Below, one piece after another: positions 57,601-64,000 of a DNA stretch of 64,000 bases. The DNA lies in the NCBI GenBank assembly GCA_036937835.1, contig CM072871.1:424501-488500 (forward strand), in the 5' to 3' direction. Both the position numbers and the translations under genes were made by a program. Every line of letters starts with the position of its first letter. Position 1 is the stretch's first letter. This DNA comes from Pampus argenteus (Eukaryota > Chordata > Actinopteri > Scombriformes > Stromateidae). The notes beneath the pieces were generated by a model. That model saw only the letters and a list, made by a program, of their open reading frames with translations. It had not been told where the DNA came from and made no database searches.

Positions 57601-60110
57601 TGGAGCAGCATCGAGCCGACCGGGCCGTCCAGCTATCCATCCTCAGGTACTGACCAACCACAGCAGCCCCACCTCTAAAAATAATATGGAAAAAAGGGTG
57701 TTCACAATTACTTAAAACCCATGGTGATACCATTTAATTTGCTTGTTTTGTTTAGGTCTGCTAATTAGTAAATTGTTTTGTAATCTGGTTTTATACTGTT
57801 TTATGTGTGAAGATAAAAGCTTCTGATTGGCTGTTCTTGCAGGATCCTGAACAAGTTCCTGGACAACTACAAGGAGGACGTGCTGCCGTGGCATGAGAGC
57901 ATCGAACCCTGCCTGTCTTCCATGATGGCCTTCATCAATGACAGAGAGGTGAGGATGCACAGAGCGGGAACAGGAGGGAAAAGAGGAATAAATCCACCTT
58001 CTGATGTACATTAACCTCCTGTGATTGGACCTGCAGGTGGTCCAGTTATTCATCCGCTTCCTGTACCGACTGGCGTTTCTGAACAAGGATTACACGGTGG
58101 TGATGTGTCGTCTGGGAACCAAAGACGCTCTGGTGAAAGCTCTGGACAAACACAGCACCAACCTGCTGCTGGTCACAGAGCTCAGAGACCTCATCACCGA
58201 CTGTGAGAAGTACGCCAGCCTCTACAAGAAGATGACCACCAGCGTCCTCGCCGGCTGTATCCAGGTACAAACCAGTACAACCACAGAGAGCGCAAGAACC
58301 CGGTATGACCACTGAGTGGGCCGGCCGGCGAGCGAGCGACCCGTACGGCCGGCGAGCGAGCGATACAACAAACAGCATTAAGTTACACATCTATAATGTG
58401 TATTTTTTACAGTGTATGAAATAACTGTGTGTAATGTGGATAAAACATCCTATCCGTGTCCTTGTTCCTTTCCTGTCAGATGGTGTTGGGTCAGATTGAG
58501 GAGCATCGTCGCAGCCATCAGCCAATCAACATCCCCTTCTTTGACGTGTTTCTCAAGAATCTGTGTCAAGGTCAGTTCAGTACAGATATCAGGTTGTGAC
58601 TAACCATAATTTCCGTTATCCATATTCGTAACCGGTGCTGTTTTCAGGTTCTAGTGTGGAGCTGAAGGAGGATAAGTGCTGGGAGAAGGTGGAGGTTTCA
58701 TCCAATCACCATCGAGCGAACAAACTGACCGACAAAAATCCCAAAACCTACTGGGAGTCCAACGGCTGCACCGGCTCACACTTCATCAACATCTACATGC
58801 ACAAAGGAGTCATCATCAGGTAACACTACTGACAGTAATACTGATACTACAGACAGGACTACTGGTACTACTGATACTACTAACACTGATTTAGTTACTG
58901 CTGTTAGTGTATCTGGCAGAAACAAGATGCCACTACCATTAGTATATGACTGTGTGTGTTTGCAGACAACTGGCCATCCTGGTCGCCAGTGAAGACTCAA
59001 GCTACATGCCTGCTCGCATCCTGGTTCTGGGAGGAGACGATCCCACCAACATCAACACCGAGCTCAACACGGTGAGGCTGTGAATCTAAAGTTCAAACAT
59101 ACAGCCGAGACCCGACATGAGCCAAATCGAAGAAACAGCTTATTGTTATTTGCGTCTGTACAGGTGAATGTGACTCCATCGGCCAGTCGGGTGGTTCTGC
59201 TGGAAAACATGACGCGGTTCTGGTCCATCATCCAGATTAGGGTCAAGAGATGTCAGCAGGTCAGACTCTGAGCTCCACTCTGCTTCTATCAGGTGTGTGT
59301 GTGCTGCTGCTGTATCCTGACCCCGCCCCTTCTCCACTAACCGCGCCCTCCTCTCTGACAGGGTGGCATCGACACAAGAGTTCACGGTTTCGAGGTTCTG
59401 GGTCCGAAACCGACGTTCTGGCCGGTATTTAAGGAGCAGTTGTGCTGTCGGACCTACCTGTTCTACAGCACCAAGGCCCACACGTGGTGTCAGGAGGTGA
59501 TGGAGGACAAGACACAGCTGCTGCAGCTCTTCAACAAGTATAACTACTACAGAAATACTGTTAATACTGCTGTTACTGACACTCTCCAACAAGTATAGAT
59601 ATTCACTGAAATACTGCAATAATGCTTTAATACTGCTGTTACTGCAGTTTCATGTTTTTAAATCCTTATACAGGTTCTTCATTAAATATTTGCTGATTTT
59701 AGATTTTTATTTTTTTTAAATCTTGTTTGCTCGATCAATATCGATTTTAAGATTCTGATGTATGAAGTACAGACATGTACAATACTACAATAATCTTATT
59801 AATGCTGAATTATAGTACAATAACATGGTTTATTCTGCAGCGTAAAACGTAAAATATGAAGTAATACCTTGTTTCAAGAGTGTCCAGAAAAAATACTACT
59901 ATCATCGCAGTATCGGTGCATTCACTGACACCTGATGTTCTGGCCTGAACTCTAATTTTAATGTGTGTGTGCAGACTGAACAGCGCTCTGAGACATGAGC
60001 AGATGTTTGCAGATCGTTTCCTGCCGGATGCTGAAGCGGCTGAAGCTCTGGGTCGAACCTGCTGGGAGGCTCTGATCACACCCATCGTCCACAGTATCAC
60101 ACTGTCAGGT

Positions 60111-60141
<31 letters not shown>

Positions 60142-63100
60142 ACCTTTAACCTACTTAAACTCAACCTAAACCTAGAAACAAAAAGAGGGGCTTTGTCTCT
60201 AAAACACTGTAACGTTGAAACATATTTACTGGATTTAAAGTTTCATATTGGCTTCAGATAAACTTTTGAAGACACAGAAGGAGAACTGTGGACACGTACA
60301 CACAAAGATTACCTCTCTGTAATGCATTCTGTTTTACCCAGAATCCTCAGCGTCCAGCCCACTGTCCTGGCTGCTCAGTGAGTACCTGGACAACGCAGAG
60401 TCTGCCCGCCGCTGCAAAAGCCGGGCAGCCATCTTTAACTCCCGTGTGAGGCGCCTCACTCACCTGCTGGTCCACGTGGACACAAGCCGAGCTGACAGCG
60501 AGGAGCTCAAACCGCCCGTCAAATCAAGTGAGACCCAAAACACACACTTGAAACACCACACTGTGCGCTTAAAGGATCATTATTTATTCCATTTTGTTGT
60601 TGGTGTAGAGGCTAATAATGAGGGTAAATGCTCCGAATGTGAACAGTAACAATAACAACAATGGTTGCTTCATGTGGTTGTTGTTCTCTTTGTTTGCCGG
60701 CTTTGAGAGCTTGTTTAGAGTTCAGAGTAGTTATGCACCTCCCTCCAATAAACTAAATGTCAGGAAGCTGCAGAAATTATCAAGTCAAAATTAAATTATT
60801 GTTAAAGTTGTTTCTAAAGATCACAGATTGATCTAACAGTTAAAGATATCTGCACAGTACAGCTGAGATTTCTGATGTATCACTATAACTATCATAACTA
60901 TCAAGATATAAATGGTTTAAAATCAATATTAAAGACAACTCGAGATGTTATTTTTACTCAACACATCCAGCAGGGGGTGCCAGCTGACACTTTCTCTTAC
61001 ACACTTACACTCTATCCTTTTCTTTCAGTTTGTACTGCTCTTATTTTGACACCTGACTTCCTGTTGCAATGTTAGTCATGTGACTGTTGTTCTCTCTTTT
61101 CAAATTGGGGAAACAGAACAGAGGCACTGCTTTTTGAGTTTTTGGCTGCTGTTTTGTTTCTGATTTTAAGTTTAAGTTTTCTCATTAAATTTATCAGTAA
61201 TGATTTCCATAAAAAAAAAAACATTTTACAATTTGTCTTCCAGATGGTAAAGAAGGTAAAAACAAAGACAACGCTGCAGCCTCTTCTTCCTCCTCTTCTT
61301 CAGCCAAGCCCAAAGTGAAGAGTAGCAGCAGCATTGCAGGCATCGCCCTCTGTTGGCAGGGGGTGGTACAGCGCCAAGTGAGTCTCAATCACCTTAAACA
61401 CTCAGGTTTTCTTGAGTTCTGGTGTGTTTTAAAATGATGTTCTGCTCGATTTTCCAAAATGTCTTCTAAATTGTTTCTTAACGATCAAATGTTTTACTTT
61501 AAATAATAGTTTTATAGGTAGTCATAATTTCATTTTTCATCACCCTGGAACCATTACTTTAAACATTTGTTGTTTGTTGTTGTTTTCCACGAAGCACTAT
61601 ACTATATTACATATTCATGTTCATCAGAGGTTAAATCTTGCTGACTTTACTAAAATCGTGTTTTCTCAGAATATGAAACATTAACATGACCCCTCCCCCC
61701 GCAGGTGAAGATGTTTCTGGACTCGAGCTGCAGTCTGCCAGACTTTGTCGAGCGTTACCGGACTCTGTACCTGCGGCTGAAGAACGCCATGGAGGAGCTG
61801 TTCGGACAGCAGACAGCCTTTGTGCTCGCCCTCAGACATGGCTTCTCCGCTGCCCTGCTACAGCTCTCCATCCTCAAAGCCATGCATGTAAATTCTGCTC
61901 AACACCAGGCTTAACTCAGATTTAATACCTTGGCTCTCCATCCTCAGTCATGCATGTAAAGCTGGAGATAATTTGCTTTTAACTACATGTTTGAGATGAA
62001 GGGGAGGGAAGGGATGGTGTAGGGGATGTGACAGGGTCAGCAACAACAATGATGGAAAGTTTTGAAGAGCTAGTTAAATGTGTAACTATGACGAATGTTT
62101 CTCAAATCTCAACATCAATTGTTTAAATCAGGCTAAATTTGAGTTTAACCTAGTCTTCCTCAAAGCCATGCAAATAAGTCCTGCATTACACCAGGCCAAA
62201 CTCTGTTGGTGAACCTGTCTTAATCTGGAGTAAACAAGATTTAACTGTAGTTTAATCTATGCACTCAACAGGTTTACCTCAAGCATAAACACCACAGGGG
62301 ACCATACTTAAACCGGGGTCAGATCAGCTGTCTGTCCTCATAGACATGCAAAAGTCAGACTTAATTTAGGCTTATGCTTCCTTTAGTTAGGACACCGAAT
62401 ACAGAGAGCACATGCTGATTATTAAAAACTAAATTGGAAATATGGAGGTAGGCTTCTTGTTAAATGTTTGATCCAGGCTGAACTCAGGTTTTAGTTGATC
62501 TGTACAGTGTGATGATGATGATGATGTGCTGGCCGTGTGCAGGTAAGCGAGCGCTTCGCTCAGTACATCGATCAGATGATCCAGGCCAGTGGCACCGCGT
62601 CCGGCAGCGTGGAGACTCTGGAGAGGCTGCAGCAATTTCTGGAGCCGATGCTCTTCCTGTCTGGCCTGGAGCTCGCCAACACCTTTGAACATTTCTATAG
62701 GTCAGAACTAAGACAGCTGCACTCAGAACAAAACTGGTTGTACAACAGACAGCCTGAATGCACCAAAAGGAATAAACCCTGATATTATCTCTCTCTCTCT
62801 CTCTCTTTCAATCTTGCTCGCTCTCTCTCGCGCTCTCTCAGATACTATGTGGGCGATCGGCTGCTGGCTCAGGGGAATGTGTGGCTGGAGAGCGCCGTGA
62901 TCGATCAGGTTGGCAGCTGCTTCCCAAGTCGCTTCCCTCAGCAAATGTTGAAGAACCTGAGCGAGTCAGCCGAGCTGCAACAGGAGTTTCACCTGTACCG
63001 CCTGCAGCAGCTGGACCGCAGCCTGCAGGAGCACGATCAGGTCAACAAACACCCGCAGACCTTCTCAGTTATTTCAAACTGACTGAAAATGAGAGGATCC

Positions 63101-63788
63101 ACAAAGTGTATGGAAAATGCACTTTGCTTAATCACATACATTTGATGCAGTTTGCCCCTTCCTTGTTGCTGTAGATGATGGAGGAGGAGTGGGTGGAGTC
63201 AGATGAGGAAGCAGAGGTCCACGTTCTGGTTCTGTCTCCACGCTGCTGGACTGTGTCCTCACTCTGCTTCCTGGAAGAACCCAAAACACATTTTCCTTCC
63301 GAACTCTGCTCCTACCTGAACCAGTTCACCGAGTTCTATACGCACAGTTAGTACCAGTTCATTCAGTTACATCAACTGGCATAAAACAGGATTATTGCTG
63401 CTATAAACCAGGATTAACTCTGGTTTGCACTGGCAGTAATCAGTTCACACTTCATATAATCTTCAGAACTGAGATAAAGACAAAAGAATCAAGAGCAGGA
63501 TTTAGCTATTTATGCTTCTTCATATTCTTCATATCTCACTGCTGTGTATTCAAACACAACATAAAGGGAATTTTAGACGCTGCACAATTTCATACGGAGT
63601 TGATGTAAAGATGTGATTATATTCTCTGTCTCTCTCTGTCAGGTCAGTCCATGTACGGTCTGAGTCACTCGAAGCCTCGGAGGCTGCAGTGGACGTGGCT
63701 CGGTCACGCTGAGCTTCAGTTTGGCTTCTGGACTCTGCACGTCTCTACACTGCAGATGTTCATCCTGCTGCAGTTCAACAGCCAGGAG
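45836..63788 (+). CDS. cul9: Cullin-9 (CUL7/CUL9 family), N-terminal 1840 residues
   Basis: 28 coding exons were joined in frame; starts and ends: 45836-46529, 50087-50241, 50366-50974, 51408-51549, 51629-51819, 52138-52324, 52401-52628, 53431-53629, 54261-54462, 54781-54971, 55051-55247, 55514-55662, 57558-57646, 57843-57948, 58037-58264, 58480-58570, 58648-58819, 58966-59071, 59164-59259, 59362-59537, 59975-60108, 60342-60527, 61244-61377, 61705-61887, 62543-62700, 62842-63040, 63175-63346, 63643-63788. Start ATG 45836 matches family MVGER...LGPRLQAYPEELIRQR. Domains in order: N-terminal region, CPH, armadillo-like repeats, DOC/APC10, cullin stalk. The cullin C-terminus, and the RBR ring module that separates CUL9 from CUL7, lie beyond the window, so the CUL9 name rests on sequence resemblance. 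CUL9 is a large cytoplasmic ubiquitin ligase scaffold that binds p53. Residues about 48-80 are a Gly/Ser-rich run absent from human. Confidence 0.94.
49184..49310. repeat. Teleost dispersed repeat, TTTTATTTATATAGCCC type, short copy
   Basis: It begins with tandem AATC units, then AAATTTTATTTATATAGCCC and ends at TAGACCCTCG. It lies in cul9 intron 1, 280 bp before a longer copy of the same family. Confidence 0.85.
49587..49855. repeat. Teleost dispersed repeat, TTTTATTTATATAGCCC type, long copy
   Basis: Same blocks in the same order as 24029-24290, but with a deletion in the AAAATCACAAAATAC region. It lies in cul9 intron 1, the largest intron (3.56 kb). The rest of that intron, 46530-49180, is AT-rich with no recognised element. 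Confidence 0.85.
50830..51480 (+). other. cul9: cul9 CPH domain region
   Basis: The end of exon 3 and the start of exon 4 encode the CPH domain conserved in CUL7, PARC/CUL9 and HERC2: VRMLEDYEEVSAGDEGEFRY, PPVQVYWNSLSRTYWVHWHM. In the family this Tudor-like module binds the tetramerisation domain of p53. The domain is split by intron 3 right after PPVQ. Confidence 0.88.
53650..54015. mobile_element. hAT-like MITE copy in cul9 intron 8, reverse orientation
   Basis: CCAGTGGTTTCAACCTTTTA, TAGTCGGGTCACATTTCAGA and TAGAGAAAAAGTCCAAAAGC are the reverse complement of 28361-28100. The copy ends abruptly at CATCTCAC, losing the other terminal repeat. The left extension (53655-53730) belongs to the CTGACAGCTTTAGT repeat also seen at 33660 and 45480. 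Confidence 0.8.
54646..54692. repeat. (TA)n/(TAGA)n microsatellite
   Basis: A short TA run followed by about seven TAGA units in cul9 intron 9. Confidence 0.9.
55772..56365 (+). mobile_element. hAT transposon fragment (Charlie/ZBED-like transposase)
   Basis: It opens with a hAT-type end, CAGTGGTCCCCAAACTATGG. Two overlapping frames then give FLTDVTEMLNSLNLQLQGQG, LICDMYSHIKAFEVKRALL and GEFGVRFCELHVNAKDIRLF, which resemble the mid-to-C-terminal part of hAT transposases and their domesticated relatives (GTF2IRD2/ZBED5 type). A frameshift near 56160 breaks it, and the N-terminal BED finger and catalytic core are missing. It lies in cul9 intron 12, sense to the gene. Confidence 0.78.
56892..56950. 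repeat. 59-bp near-perfect palindrome
   Basis: The centre TGAATCTATGGCATAGATTC is flanked by GCCGTTAA and TTAACGGC, with outer arms CACGTAA and TTACGTG separated from the core by short mismatched spacers. It could extrude as a long hairpin. It lies within the decayed DNA transposon in cul9 intron 12. Confidence 0.92.
57090..57185 (-). mobile_element. L1/Tx1-type LINE reverse-transcriptase fragment
   Basis: Minus strand encodes KIPEVVVSLDVEKAFDRVEW, the hallmark first catalytic block (SLDAEKAFDRVEW) of L1/Tx1-clade reverse transcriptases. Fewer than 100 bp are recognisable. Confidence 0.7.
58319..58366. repeat. GC-rich tandem duplication in cul9 intron 15
   Basis: GGCCGGCGAGCGAGCGA occurs twice, 24 bp apart, separated by CCCGTAC. 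It is a CpG-dense island of about 45 bp in an otherwise AT-rich intron. Confidence 0.8.
58480..59430 (+). other. cul9: cul9 DOC/APC10 domain region
   Basis: Exons 16-20 encode the DOC domain shared with APC10 and CUL7: NHHRANKLTDKNPKTYWESN, FINIYMHKGVIIRQLAILVA, EDSSYMPARILVLGGD and RFWSIIQIRVKRCQQGGIDT. The galactose-binding-like jellyroll starts at about residue 1220. Residues match mammalian CUL9 closely. Confidence 0.9.
60180..60290. repeat. Partial copy of the 43490 repeat family in cul9 intron 21
   Basis: CTAAAACACTGTAACGTTGA and GGCTTCAGATAAACTTTTGA match 43660-43735 in the same orientation. A (AC)n run of 14 units precedes it at 60110-60138, directly at the exon 21 donor. Confidence 0.8.
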
Positions 63789-63939
63789 GTGACACACACT
63801 CACACCTAAAGCGATATTATACTGACTTGCAGTCATTCCCTGGAGACTAATTGTAACTTTAACCACTATGTTTAACCCTACCCATAGGACAGGTTCACAA
63901 TTTTTCAAGTCTGTCTTAAAACAACAGTGAACATGTGTT

Positions 63940-64000
63940 TGTTGCTGTAATCATCCTCCTGTTCATACTGACCATTAGATCCCTTCATAATACACTTACA
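63940..64000. repeat. Copy of the 39425 repeat family at the right edge
   Basis: AATCATCCTCCTGTTCATAC, GATCCCTTCATAATACACTT match 39435-39490 in the same orientation. The copy is cut by the window end and lies in the cul9 intron after exon 28. Confidence 0.85.

Noticed and set aside
58046..58390. Minus-strand frames over cul9 exons (e.g. 58046-58390, 59146-59619)
   Set aside because: They are shadows of well-matched cul9 exons on the plus strand with correct splice sites.

Overview
The window is vertebrate nuclear DNA, almost certainly from a ray-finned fish and probably a spiny-rayed teleost. Evidence: multi-exon genes with GT-AG introns (many only 80-300 bp), typical teleost interspersed repeats, Penelope-, Tc1-, hAT- and Ty3/gypsy-type remnants, and abundant TG, TA, GA, GGA and TTTGA microsatellites. 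No bacterial, plasmid or CRISPR content was seen. Exon models were built by hand from reading frame, splice sites and remembered family sequences; no alignment was run.

Layout. (1) 1-1881: last two exons of acss1 (+), mitochondrial acetyl-CoA synthetase; the rest lies left of the window. (2) 4364-8154: a C2H2 zinc-finger gene (+) with about 18 finger units, whose exon 1/intron 1 boundary has expanded into a 1.8 kb minisatellite. (3) 9010-16620: complete nine-exon apmap (+), 415 aa. (4) 17810-20094: complete four-exon type 2 cystatin of the cystatin F (CST7) kind (-), 141 aa, tail-to-tail with apmap. (5) 20.3-28.9 kb: repeat-rich intergenic DNA with a DNA transposon, a gypsy gag fragment and a 47-bp minisatellite. 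(6) 28917-39288: complete three-coding-exon syndig1 (-), 285 aa, whose introns hold a 0.45 kb purine tract, a gypsy integrase remnant and a 29-bp minisatellite with a 290-bp higher-order repeat. (7) 40.4-45.8 kb: an internally deleted Tc1 copy, compound GA/TA repeats and probable promoters of syndig1 (-) and cul9 (+). (8) 45836-63788: the first 28 coding exons (1840 codons) of cul9 (+), running off the right edge before the cullin C-terminus and the RBR module.

The order acss1 - apmap - cystatin F - syndig1 matches the human 20p11.2 neighbourhood as remembered (ACSS1, APMAP, CST7, SYNDIG1), which independently supports the orthology calls. The zinc-finger gene and cul9 are fish-specific neighbours relative to human. 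The genes are unrelated in function: acetate activation, membrane arylesterase-like propeller, protease inhibition, synapse organisation and ubiquitin ligation.

The most notable signals are tandem repeats tied to splice sites in three genes (an amplified donor in the zinc-finger gene, an amplified acceptor in apmap intron 1, a giant pyrimidine tract before the last syndig1 exon), two tiny palindromic insertions (36 and 18 bp) with perfect 8-bp target duplications, and hammerhead-core-like motifs in Penelope-type repeats.
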